From JBEBGV01 sp040081265 (lineage in GTDB: Bacteria; Acidobacteriota; Vicinamibacteria; Vicinamibacterales; UBA2999): a DNA stretch of 28,990 nt. The notes below the pieces were generated by a model. It saw only the letters and a program-made list of their open reading frames with translations. It was not told the origin of the DNA and did not search any database. Positions within the stretch are counted from its first letter, which is position 1. Every line of letters begins with the position of its first letter. Below are positions 7,771 to 17,575 of the stretch, in pieces. The stretch covers positions 1 through 28,990 of the forward strand of contig JBEBGV010000060.1 of assembly GCA_040081265.1 (NCBI GenBank), written 5' to 3'. The position numbers and the translations under genes were made by a program.

Positions 7771-8735
7771 AACCGTACTATCGCGAGTTTCTCGACTATC
7801 TCAGGCTCAATCGGAACGCGTCGGCCCACACCGTCGAGGCCTACGCCAGCGACATCTCGCAGTTCCTCTCCTTTACTGCGCACCATCTCAAGAGACGAGA
7901 AGACGAACTCGAGCCGACCGACATCGACCGGAGTGTGCTGCGCGCCTTCATGGCGGACTTGACTCGACACGGGCAGGCTCGCACGTCGGTGGCGCGCAAG
8001 CTCTCGGCGCTTCGCGCGTTCAGCCGGTTCCTGCGCCGGGAAGGCTGGATCGAGACCGACCCGGTCGCGCTGTCTGTGGCACCACGTCGCGAGCACAAGC
8101 TCGCGGCGCACCTGTCGGTGGAGGAGATGTCGCGGTTGCTCGACGTGCCCGACATGTCGACGCCGCTCGGCCGACGTGACCGCTGCATTCTCGAGCTCTT
8201 CTACGCGTCTGGCCTCCGGCTGAGCGAGCTGGTCGGTCTCGACATCGACGATGTGGATTTGCGGGGGCGGATGGTGCGCGTGCTCGGCAAGGGCGCCAAG
8301 GAGCGCCTGGTGCCCTTCAATCCGACGACGCAGACGGTGCTGCGCGCCTGGTATCAGGACCGCACGGCCCTGCGGGCAGGAGCCGCGCCGCCGGCAACTG
8401 AGCGGCCGTCACCGCGAACGCGGGTGCGACGCGTTGAAGCGCGTGAGCCATTGTTTGTGAACTTCCGGGGCGGCCGGCTCACCGGCCGGAGCGTCCAGCG
8501 ACTCGTGGCGAAGTACGTGTCGCTCTGCAGCACCCGGTTCGGGATCAGTCCCCACGCGCTGCGGCATTCCTTCGCGACGCACCTGCTGGAACGAGGGGCC
8601 GACCTGCGGGCGATTCAGGAACTGCTCGGACATGTGCAGCTCTCAACGACGCAGCGCTACACCCACGTGAACGCCGCCCAGCTCATCGACGTGTATCAGA
8701 AGGCGCATCCGCGCGCCCGCGGCAAACGCTCATAG
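7767..8735 (+). CDS. xerC: Tyrosine recombinase XerC
   Basis: Site-specific recombinase of the XerC/XerD type, resolving chromosome dimers at dif. The 322-residue product has an N-terminal SAM-like core-binding domain (about 1-105) and a catalytic domain with the full set of active residues: Arg151 (SGLRLSEL), Lys175 (GKGAKER), His263 and Arg266 (HALRHSFATHLL), His289 (ELLGH) and nucleophile Tyr298 (QRYTHV). The start ATG 7767 overlaps the trmFO stop. A basic insert at about 205-226 is slightly longer than usual. Position next to topA-trmFO, as in Firmicutes-type clusters, favours XerC over XerD or an integrase. The hslVU genes that often follow are absent here. Confidence 0.93.
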   Translation: MKPYYREFLDYLRLNRNASAHTVEAYASDISQFLSFTAHHLKRREDELEPTDIDRSVLRAFMADLTRHGQARTSVARKLSALRAFSRFLRREGWIETDPVALSVAPRREHKLAAHLSVEEMSRLLDVPDMSTPLGRRDRCILELFYASGLRLSELVGLDIDDVDLRGRMVRVLGKGAKERLVPFNPTTQTVLRAWYQDRTALRAGAAPPATERPSPRTRVRRVEAREPLFVNFRGGRLTGRSVQRLVAKYVSLCSTRFGISPHALRHSFATHLLERGADLRAIQELLGHVQLSTTQRYTHVNAAQLIDVYQKAHPRARGKRS

Positions 8736-8747
8736 CGCCAGGGGCGT

Positions 8748-9527
8748 TCACCGCGCTTTACGATCCCTGTCGACGGGCGCATCGAGACTCGCACCCTCGT
8801 GCCCGGCCTTGGTCAGACCGTCGTAGCGACCGAGGATGGCGTTGCGGCGAATTTCCAGCAACTGCCTGAAGGCCGACAGGCCGCTCTGCATGCGCACGCG
8901 GCTGCCCGGCTTGTGCCGCCACACGATAGGCACTTCCCGCACGCGCAGGCCGGCGCGTCGCGCGAGGTAGATCAGCTCGACGTCGAGGGCGAAGCCATCC
9001 ACGAGCGACGCCTGGAAGAGCGCGCGTGTTGCCGCGGCGCTGAACAGTTTGTAGCCGCACTGCGTGTCGTGGATGCCGGGCACGACGAGCGCGCGCACGC
9101 ACAGGTTGAAGACGCGTCCGATGAGGTGTCGCGTCAGCGGTTCGCCGATCCGCTCGGCGCCTTTGGCCTCCCGCGACGCGATCGCGACGTCGACGATCGG
9201 ATCGAAGAACTTGGGCAGCTCCGACAGGTCCATCGAGAGGTCCGCGTCGGCAAAGAGCCGCCACTGGCCGGTCGCCGCACGCATGCCGGCGCGCACGGCT
9301 GAGCCCTTGCCGGCATGCGGCAGGCGCAGTACCCGGATACGTTCGTCCCGTGCGTGGAATCGGTCGACCAGTGCTGCCGTGTCGTCAACGCTTCCATCAT
9401 CAACGACGAGGATTTCCCACGTCTCGGACCAGTTCTCGAGGAAGGCAATGCAGCGGCCGAGCGTGTGCGGCAGGCGCAGCGACTCGTTGTACGCGGGAAT
9501 GACAACCGAGAGAAACGGCGACGTCAT
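8748..9527 (-). CDS. GT2 family glycosyltransferase, dolichyl-phosphate glucosyltransferase-like
   Basis: A cytoplasmic-facing family 2 glycosyltransferase that probably moves a sugar from a nucleotide donor onto a polyprenyl phosphate. From ATG 9527-9525 it has 259 residues. Motifs: VVIPAYNESLRLPHTL, ILVVDDGSVDDTA, the ALG5-type GKGSAVRAGM, the metal-binding LFADADLSMD, and DTQCGYKLFSA. There is no long C-terminal membrane region. An upstream GTG at 9569 would extend it by 14 residues but overlaps the divergent gene at 9564; neither start has a clear ribosome binding site. The divergent neighbour is a multi-pass membrane protein that could use the lipid-linked sugar. The exact sugar is unknown. 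Confidence 0.88.
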   Translation of the reverse strand: MTSPFLSVVIPAYNESLRLPHTLGRCIAFLENWSETWEILVVDDGSVDDTAALVDRFHARDERIRVLRLPHAGKGSAVRAGMRAATGQWRLFADADLSMDLSELPKFFDPIVDVAIASREAKGAERIGEPLTRHLIGRVFNLCVRALVVPGIHDTQCGYKLFSAAATRALFQASLVDGFALDVELIYLARRAGLRVREVPIVWRHKPGSRVRMQSGLSAFRQLLEIRRNAILGRYDGLTKAGHEGASLDAPVDRDRKAR

Positions 9528-9563
9528 GAGCAGCGGGAGAATCAGGATAACATTCCCGGCGAG

Positions 9564-11249
9564 ATGCACCCGTTTCCGCGACCTCGCACCTCAGTGCGAT
9601 GGAGTCTCTATGTCGCGGCGTTCGTCCTGACGGCGCTCTTCCGGTTCCTCACCCTCGGCGACGGATTTCCCAACGACCACTACGTCTACATCAGCGGGGG
9701 CTGGCAGATGCTGGCGGGCGAGTGGCCTACCAGGGACTGGGTCGATCCGGGCCTGCCACTGATGTTTGCCGTCTCGGCGGCGGCGCAGGCGGTGTTCGGC
9801 AAGGTCCTGTTTGCCGAAGCGGTTCTCGTGTCGGTGGCATTCGGCGCCGGCGCGGCGCTGACGGCGGCCGCGGTGCTTGAAGTCACGGGAACGCTGTGGA
9901 TCGCGGCACTCGCGACCCTGCTCGAGGTGGTGGTGTTCCCGCGAACATACGGCTATCCCAAGGTGCTGGTGTACGCCGCGGTCTTCCTGTGCTGCGCGCG
10001 ATTCGTCAGCCGCCCTGGGCACTGGCGGGCGGTGCTGATGGCGTTCGCGGTCGTGGTGGCGTTTCTGTTCCGCCATGACCACGGGCTCTTCCTTGGTGTG
10101 GGCTGCGCGCTGACCATTCTCCTGGCACCCGACTCGGGCACGCTCGCGCAACGGTCCCGCACGCTGGCTCTCTTTGTGTTGGCTGGCCTGCTGATGGTTG
10201 CGCCGTACCTCCTGTATGTGCAGCTGAACGGAGGGCTTCCGGCGTATATCCGCGCCGGCGTCGACTTCAGCGAGCGCGAGGCCGCCCGGCAGTGGCACAT
10301 CTGGCCGGCCGTGTTCGGCGACGACAAGCCGTTTCAGTCCGCGCTGGTCTATGAGTTCTACGCGATCCCGGTCCTTGCGCTGATCGTGCTGGTCGCGCAG
10401 CGCTTTGGCGGACCTGAAGGTCCGCCCTACGTACACGGGACCGATCCGCCCTACGTACACAGGGGCTTGGATCCGCCCTCAGCACACAGGATTCCGCAGT
10501 GGAGCGCGCACGTCATTCCAGCGGCGATCGTCGCGCTGCTGGCCAACTACTATCTCGTTCGAGATCCCCTCGACACGCGTGTTGCCGACGCGATCGTTCC
10601 GGCGGTGATGCTCGGGGCGTGGCTCGCGGCTCGCGCGGTGCAGGCCACGCGCCACCGAACAGCGGCGCTGGGCGTGCTGGCGCTCTCAGTTGCGCTCTTC
10701 GGCGCATCGGTGTCGTCGGCCGGCAGCATTGTCGAGAATCTCGATCGCACGGACGTGCGCCGTGAGTGGGATCACCTTCCCCGTCTCTTCATGACGCGAA
10801 GCGCCGAGCTGCACGAGCGATTCTCCACGCACCAGATTCCGACGCGGGCCACCCTCAGCCTGGTGCCGTTCTTCGGATATCTCGATCGATGCACCGCCGA
10901 CGACCACAGGCTGATTGTCGGCGGCTATCTGGTCGAGCTGCCGTTCTTCGCGCAGCGGCGCTTTGCCGGAGGGATGGGCTATCTGGGGGGGTCGTTCGGG
11001 GGCGATGAGACAGAGCGCCTGACACTGCTCAGGCTGCGCACCCAGGTCGCGCCCTTTGCGGTGATCCCGAGCGACTACATGGTCGACCTCGAAGGCCGCT
11101 TCCCACGCATCGTCGAGTACCTGCGCGCGAGGTACACGAAGCTGGCCGACGTTCACGTCACCGACGAGCTGGACGTGAATGTCTTCGTGGACACGACGCT
11201 CGCGCCCGTCGGTCGGGACAGGGACACCGGCTGGCCGTGTTTTCGCTGA
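9564..11249 (+). CDS. Multi-pass membrane protein, possible GT-C type glycosyltransferase
   Basis: From ATG 9564 it has 561 residues, with about nine or more hydrophobic segments in the first 390 and a hydrophilic C-terminal region of roughly 150 residues. After the first membrane segment (YVAAFVLTALFRFL) comes DHYVYISGGWQMLAGEWPTR, then DWVDPGLPLMF. This acidic loop layout is seen in GT-C/PMT-like enzymes that use polyprenyl-phosphate sugars. That assignment is inference; no family signature is decisive. Residues about 282-309 (GPEGPPYVHGTDPPYVHR and onward) are encoded by palindromic repeat DNA in frame, in a loop between two membrane segments. It is divergent from the GT2 gene and ends seven bases before the convergent response regulator gene. 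Confidence 0.78.
   Translation: MHPFPRPRTSVRWSLYVAAFVLTALFRFLTLGDGFPNDHYVYISGGWQMLAGEWPTRDWVDPGLPLMFAVSAAAQAVFGKVLFAEAVLVSVAFGAGAALTAAAVLEVTGTLWIAALATLLEVVVFPRTYGYPKVLVYAAVFLCCARFVSRPGHWRAVLMAFAVVVAFLFRHDHGLFLGVGCALTILLAPDSGTLAQRSRTLALFVLAGLLMVAPYLLYVQLNGGLPAYIRAGVDFSEREAARQWHIWPAVFGDDKPFQSALVYEFYAIPVLALIVLVAQRFGGPEGPPYVHGTDPPYVHRGLDPPSAHRIPQWSAHVIPAAIVALLANYYLVRDPLDTRVADAIVPAVMLGAWLAARAVQATRHRTAALGVLALSVALFGASVSSAGSIVENLDRTDVRREWDHLPRLFMTRSAELHERFSTHQIPTRATLSLVPFFGYLDRCTADDHRLIVGGYLVELPFFAQRRFAGGMGYLGGSFGGDETERLTLLRLRTQVAPFAVIPSDYMVDLEGRFPRIVEYLRARYTKLADVHVTDELDVNVFVDTTLAPVGRDRDTGWPCFR
10407..10490. repeat. REP-like palindrome copy 4 with tandem decayed tails, inside a coding sequence
   Basis: GGCGGACC (10407-10414) pairs with GGTCCGCC (10419-10426) across a TGAA loop, followed by CTACGTAC (10427-10434). 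The tail part then recurs: TCCGCCCTACGTACAC at 10421 and again at 10445, and a degenerate TCCGCCCTCAGCACAC at 10472. The spacings are 24 and 27 bases, both multiples of three. The reading frame of the membrane protein stays open throughout. Confidence 0.85.
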
Positions 11250-11256
11250 GGTCCGG

Positions 11257-12675
11257 CTACGCGGCGGTGGGATCGTGCTGCGCCAGCGCCGCGCGTCGAC
11301 CGCGCGGGAAGTCGATGCCGAGCGTCTTGATCTTGTAGTTCATCACGCGCGGACTGATTGCCAGCAGTTCAGCCGCGTCCTTCTGGACCCAGTTCGACAT
11401 CTTCAGCGCTTCGATCAGGGTAATACGCTCGACTTCCTCGAGAGGAATGCCCGTTGGTGGAATCTTGACGACCGAGGACGTGTCCCGGGAGCCGCCGACA
11501 CTGCCGGTGTCACCGAGCCGGAGGTCGGTCGACGAGATCGTCGCGCCGTCGGCGAGCAGCATCGCGCGCTCGATCGCATTTTCCAGCTCGCGGATGTTGC
11601 CGGGCCAGTTGTAGCGCATCAGCAGCTTGACGGCGTCGGGGTCGAGGCCGTCGATTTTCTTCTTCAGTTCGCCGCCAAAGCGCTTGATGAAGAAACTTGC
11701 CAGTGGCGGAATGTCGTCCTTGCGCTCGCGCAGCGACGGCATCTCGATGGTGACGACGTTGAGGCGGTAGTAGAGGTCTTCGCGGAAGGTGCCGGCTTCG
11801 ACCATCGCGTTGAGGTCGCGGTTGGTCGCGGCGATCAGGCGCACGTCGACGCGAAGGGTGCGCGTACCGCCGAGGCGTTCGAACTCGTGTTCCTGCAGCA
11901 CACGCAGGATCTTTGCCTGGGTGTTGGCGCTCATGTCGCCGATTTCGTCCAGGAACAGCGTGCCGCCGTCGGCCTGTTCGAAGCGGCCGATGCGCTGCTT
12001 GTCGGCGCCGGTGAACGCGCCCTTCTCGTGTCCGAAGAGTTCGGATTCGAGGAGGTTTTCCTGCAGGGCGGCGCAGTTCACCTTGATGAAGCTCCGCGCC
12101 GCGCGGTGCGAGTTGTGATGCACGGCCCCGGCGATGAGCTCCTTGCCCGTGCCGGTTTCGCCACGGACCAGCACGGTGGTGTTGCTCTTGGCAACCTTGC
12201 GCACCACGTTGAGCACCTGCTCGAGCGCGCCGCTCGACCCGATGATGCTGTCGAAGGAGTAGATGTCGCCGGCCGCGTGGCGGAGGTAGTCGATCTGGTT
12301 CTGCATCCGGCGCACCTCGAGCGCCTTGGCGATCTTGACCTCCATCTCCTCGATTTCAAACGGCTTCTGCACGAAGTCGAACGCACCCGACTTCATGGCC
12401 TCGACGGCGGTCGAGACCGTGCCGAAGGCGGTCATCAGGATCACGGCCGTGTTCGGATGCAGTGACTTGGTCGTCTTCAGCACCTCGATACCGGTGCTCC
12501 CGCCCATCTTCAGATCGCTCACGACAACGTCGTAGAACCCCTCGTGCAGCTTCTCGATTGCGGCGTTTCCGTTCGGCGCCTCGTCCACTTCGTGTCCTGC
12601 TTCTGACACGGCCTGCGCGAGCCCGCGGCGAAGGGAATCGTGATCGTCGGCAATGAGAATCCGGCCCATGCTCAT
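11257..12675 (-). CDS. Sigma-54-dependent response regulator (NtrC family)
   Basis: A 472-residue two-component transcription activator. The N-terminal receiver domain has acidic residues at 10-11 (IADDHD), phospho-acceptor Asp54 (VVSDLKM), Thr82 and Lys104 (QKPF). The central AAA+ domain has Walker A GETGTGKE (about 172-179), the sigma-54 contact loop GAFTGA (about 219-224) and Walker B GGTLFLDEIGD, plus RLIAATNRDL and WPGNIRELENAIERA. The C-terminal Fis-type helix-turn-helix is QKDAAELLAISPRVMNYKIK. All parts look intact. Its ATG overlaps the stop of the histidine kinase gene by four bases, so the two form a cognate pair. The signal and target genes are not evident; NtrC, AtoC or PilR subgroup cannot be decided. 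Confidence 0.95.
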   Translation of the reverse strand: MSMGRILIADDHDSLRRGLAQAVSEAGHEVDEAPNGNAAIEKLHEGFYDVVVSDLKMGGSTGIEVLKTTKSLHPNTAVILMTAFGTVSTAVEAMKSGAFDFVQKPFEIEEMEVKIAKALEVRRMQNQIDYLRHAAGDIYSFDSIIGSSGALEQVLNVVRKVAKSNTTVLVRGETGTGKELIAGAVHHNSHRAARSFIKVNCAALQENLLESELFGHEKGAFTGADKQRIGRFEQADGGTLFLDEIGDMSANTQAKILRVLQEHEFERLGGTRTLRVDVRLIAATNRDLNAMVEAGTFREDLYYRLNVVTIEMPSLRERKDDIPPLASFFIKRFGGELKKKIDGLDPDAVKLLMRYNWPGNIRELENAIERAMLLADGATISSTDLRLGDTGSVGGSRDTSSVVKIPPTGIPLEEVERITLIEALKMSNWVQKDAAELLAISPRVMNYKIKTLGIDFPRGRRAALAQHDPTAA

Positions 12676-13883
12676 CCTCTCGGGACGTTGAGACGCGTCG
12701 CCCCGTTGTCGCCGGCAACCACCGGCAGCGTGATACGAATCCGCGTCCCCTCGCCGGACGCGGTGTCGAGATCGATTTGTCCGTCGTGGGCGTCCACGAT
12801 CTTCCGGACGATGGCGAGGCCGAGGCCCGAGCCCTGAGGCTTGGTGGTGAAGAACGGCGAGAACACCTGGTCGGCCACGTCGTGCGTCATGCCGGGGCCG
12901 TCATCGGCGACCTCGATGCGCACCGCGTCGCGACCGTCGAAGCCGTCCTCGATGCGCGTCGGCTCGGCGGAGATGGTGATGCGACCGCGTCCCTCCATCG
13001 CTTCGTAGGCGTTGATCACCAGGTTGGTGATCACCTGGGTCAGCTGGTGCAGGTCGGCGTCGATGTGCGGCACGTTGAGCGGCACGAACGTGTCGACGGC
13101 CACCTCGCCCTGGCGGGCTTTGCTCTCGGTCTGCTGCAGCGCTGAGTGAATCGCGTCGATCACTCGTGTCGGCTCGACCTGCAGCCGGATCGGGCGCACG
13201 AACTCGAGCACTTCCTGGACGATGGCGTTGGCCATCTTGGCTTCGTTGATGATGTCGGTGAGCACCGCCTGCGTCTCGGGCGACTCGACCGTCTTGCGAC
13301 GAAGCAGGCCGGCCATGACCTCGATGCCGGCGAGGGGATTCTTCACCTCGTGGGCGATCGCGGCGGCCATCTCGCCGACGGCGGCGAGCCGGTCGCGCAG
13401 CCGCTCCCGTTCCTCGAGCTGCTCGACGCGCGTCAGGTCCTTGAAGAACATCGCCGCGCCGATCACCGCATCGTCGTCGTCGCGGATCAGTGCGAGCGTG
13501 TACCCGATGACTTTGCCCGATGGGCGCAGCCTCAGCTCTGCACGGTTCGGCAACAGGTTCAGATCGAACGCTGCGGTCAGCGCCCGTGCGATCTCGGGCA
13601 CCGGGACCACGTCGGCCAGGGGTCGGCCGATGTCGTTGGGACCGCGGGTGATGGCGAAGATGCGGTAGGCCTCGTCGTTGATGTGCGCGAGGGTGCCCGT
13701 GTGGGTCATGGCGAGCACACCGTTGCGCATGCCACGCACGAGGTGGCGGAAGAGGGTGTCGTCGACCTGCGCGTCCGAGAACGTACGAATAGCCCCGCGT
13801 CGCGGCTGGGTGCGCCGTGACGCGATGCTTTCGACGACGGCACGCCGTTGGTGGGACATGTGTTTCGGATGACCAGCTGGCAT
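12672..13883 (-). CDS. Soluble PAS-type sensor histidine kinase
   Basis: Partner kinase of the adjacent sigma-54 response regulator. It has no membrane segment, so it should sense an internal signal. Order of parts from the ATG at 13883-13881: a basic N-terminus, a PAS-like domain (about 45-150, GVLAMTHTGTLAHINDEAYR), the HisKA domain with phospho-accepting His in AAIAHEVKNPLAGIEV (about residue 178), N box NLVINAYEAM, G1 box VADDGPGM, F box FSPFFTTK and G2 box GSGLGLAIVRKI. The frame also offers TTG at 13907 and ATG at 13859; none has a convincing ribosome binding site, so the start is uncertain by up to 16 residues. The domain layout is NtrB/AtoS-like. The stop overlaps the regulator's start. 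Confidence 0.92.
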   Translation of the reverse strand: MPAGHPKHMSHQRRAVVESIASRRTQPRRGAIRTFSDAQVDDTLFRHLVRGMRNGVLAMTHTGTLAHINDEAYRIFAITRGPNDIGRPLADVVPVPEIARALTAAFDLNLLPNRAELRLRPSGKVIGYTLALIRDDDDAVIGAAMFFKDLTRVEQLEERERLRDRLAAVGEMAAAIAHEVKNPLAGIEVMAGLLRRKTVESPETQAVLTDIINEAKMANAIVQEVLEFVRPIRLQVEPTRVIDAIHSALQQTESKARQGEVAVDTFVPLNVPHIDADLHQLTQVITNLVINAYEAMEGRGRITISAEPTRIEDGFDGRDAVRIEVADDGPGMTHDVADQVFSPFFTTKPQGSGLGLAIVRKIVDAHDGQIDLDTASGEGTRIRITLPVVAGDNGATRLNVPRG

Positions 13884-14042
13884 TCGCGAGTACAGGAGGA
13901 AGGGCAAAGGGTGTGCCCCTGCACCGCCTGCGGCCCTATAGCCAACAATCGAGAAAACGCGGGGGATCTTGAGGGCGGCCAGCCGCCTGGGACGACTAAA
14001 CCGTGATCGGCGGTCGAAATCCGTGGTCGGGCCGGGGGGGAC

Positions 14043-16046
<2,004 letters not shown>

Positions 16047-16180
16047 GCCGGTTGGGACATTATCCCCCGGTCGCCCGGGCACCTGGGCGGCGCCTGGGGC
16101 CGTATGATCAGGTCAGGCCGACCGCCGGGCGATGCCTGCCGTCTTAACAAGCGAACGTCGGAAGGGCCCTTAAGGCATCA

Positions 16181-16771
16181 ATGACGCTGACCGATGAGGA
16201 ACTCGTCACCCGCTCGAGGGGGGGCGATTCCGACAGTTTTAACCAACTTGTGGTCCGCTGGGAGCGGCCTATCTACGCGCTCGCCTACCGGGTCCTCGGC
16301 CGCGAGGAGGACGCGCGAGATGTGTGCCAGGAGACCTTCCTCCGGGCGTTCCGGGCGCTTCCGGGCTTCAAGGGGCAGGCGAAGTTCTCGTCGTGGCTGT
16401 ACAGGATTGCGCTGAATCTGTGTCGGGACTGGATTCGCCGTCAGCGCCGTGCCCCGGTGATGCAGATGCCGGAGGATGCCGACCCGGTCGAGATGGTGGG
16501 CGAGAAGGGGCCGGCCGAGTCGATCGAGACGCTGGTGGCCCGGCGCGAGCTGAGCGCGGTAGTGGAGAAGGCCATGGCCAAACTCCCAGAGGAGCAGCGC
16601 ACGGCGATCATCCTCAAGGAGTACCACGGGCTGACGTTTCAGGAGATTGCGGACCTGCAAGGCTGTCCGCTGAGCACGGTGAAGACGAGACTCTATCAGG
16701 GTCTCATTGTCGTACGGCGTCACTTGGAGGAAGGCGGCCAGTTACGGCCGCGGCTGGTGAAACGAGCATGA
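16181..16771 (+). CDS. ECF RNA polymerase sigma factor (RpoE-like)
   Basis: A 196-residue extracytoplasmic-function sigma factor. Region 2 covers about residues 18-88, including YALAYRVLGREEDARDVCQE and TFLRAF, then KFSSWLYRIALNLCRDWIRR. Region 4 covers about 130-185, with LPEEQRTAIILKEYHGLTFQ then EIADLQGCPLSTVKTRLYQG. The ATG 16181 is preceded by AAGG with a six-base gap. Just upstream is a perfect 10-bp palindrome, AAGGGCCCTT (16162-16171), of unknown meaning. The stop overlaps the ATG of the next gene (ATGA), which encodes its likely anti-sigma factor. The stress or signal is unknown. Confidence 0.95.
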   Translation: MTLTDEELVTRSRGGDSDSFNQLVVRWERPIYALAYRVLGREEDARDVCQETFLRAFRALPGFKGQAKFSSWLYRIALNLCRDWIRRQRRAPVMQMPEDADPVEMVGEKGPAESIETLVARRELSAVVEKAMAKLPEEQRTAIILKEYHGLTFQEIADLQGCPLSTVKTRLYQGLIVVRRHLEEGGQLRPRLVKRA

Positions 16772-17505
16772 CTGTCAGGATGCAGTGTTTGGATGAGGCT
16801 GCCCTCATCGGGTACGTCTATGACGACGATGTCCAGGACGCGACTGCCGTTGCGGCCCACGTCGCCACGTGCGCGACCTGCGCGGAGGAAGTGCGGGCCC
16901 TTCAGTCCACGCGCGATGAACTTCAAACGTGGACGCCGCCCGAGGCAGTACTTGGCTTCCAGTTCGTGTCCACCCAGCAGGCCCCTCCGACCGTGCTGCG
17001 CCCGGCGCGCTGGTGGCGGCAGCCCTTGCCGGCGTGGGCGCAGGTCGCCGCGGCCGTCGCACTCTTCGGTGCCGGGGCAGCACTTGGCGCCCTGCGCGGG
17101 TCTGCTGTTACGCCGGCAGGTATCTCGACGGCGGTAACCTCGGCGCCGGCTTCTGGTGTCGCGCCTGTGTCGGCTGGTGACCTTGCGGCGCTCGAGGCGC
17201 GTCTGCGTGCCGAGCTCGCCCCCCGTGGAGCGGCGCCCGCTCCGGTGATCGCGGCCAGTCACGATGATGCGGCGCTGATGCAGCAGGTGCGGACGCTCAT
17301 CGGTGAGAGTGAGCGGCGCCAGCAGCAGGAACTCACGCTGCGGACGGCTGAGCTCGTCAAGGACGTCGACGCCCAGCGCCGCGGCGATCTGGCGCGCATC
17401 GAGCGGACCTTCGGACAGATGGAAGGAACGACGGGCGTGCGGGCTGATCAGCAGCAGCAGTTGCTCAACTACCTGATGCGTGTCTCACAGAGACAGCCAC
17501 AGTAG
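16768..17505 (+). CDS. Zinc-type (HxxxCxxC) transmembrane anti-sigma factor
   Basis: A 245-residue membrane protein expected to hold the upstream ECF sigma factor inactive. The N-terminal cytoplasmic domain has the zinc-binding motif HVATCATC (His, then three residues, Cys, two residues, Cys), typical of ZAS-type anti-sigma factors. One membrane segment follows at about 90-110 (AWAQVAAAVALFGAGAALGAL). The outer part is an Ala/Pro/Val-rich linker, then a charged, probably coiled-coil region from about 140 to the end, rich in Gln, Arg and Glu. ATG 16768 overlaps the sigma stop; an alternative ATG at 16780 exists. The long extracytoplasmic coil could receive the signal. The assignment rests on the motif, the topology and the coupling to the sigma gene. 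Confidence 0.88.
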   Translation: MTVRMQCLDEAALIGYVYDDDVQDATAVAAHVATCATCAEEVRALQSTRDELQTWTPPEAVLGFQFVSTQQAPPTVLRPARWWRQPLPAWAQVAAAVALFGAGAALGALRGSAVTPAGISTAVTSAPASGVAPVSAGDLAALEARLRAELAPRGAAPAPVIAASHDDAALMQQVRTLIGESERRQQQELTLRTAELVKDVDAQRRGDLARIERTFGQMEGTTGVRADQQQQLLNYLMRVSQRQPQ

Positions 17506-17562
17506 TCGGTCTGACGTCAGTAGGGACAGCAGGGACGCCGTGAACCACATGCAGACAGACAG

Positions 17563-17567
17563 AGGAG
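17563..17567 (+). promoter_or_regulatory. Ribosome binding site fixing the start at GTG 17576
   Basis: AGGAG at 17563-17567 lies eight bases before GTG 17576, an ideal spacing. The upstream in-frame candidates GTG 17540 and ATG 17549 lack this. The choice places the signal peptide exactly at the N-terminus. Confidence 0.7.
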
Positions 17568-17575
17568 TACGCGCA

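Noticed and set aside
8734..8748. AGCGCC/GGCGTT hairpin between xerC and the convergent GT2 gene, as terminator
   Set aside because: Short stem with a wobble pair and no T-run; too weak to call.
16162..16171. AAGGGCCCTT palindrome before the sigma gene as an operator
   Set aside because: A single 10-bp palindrome in GC-rich DNA, with no second copy; kept only as a note in the gene entry.
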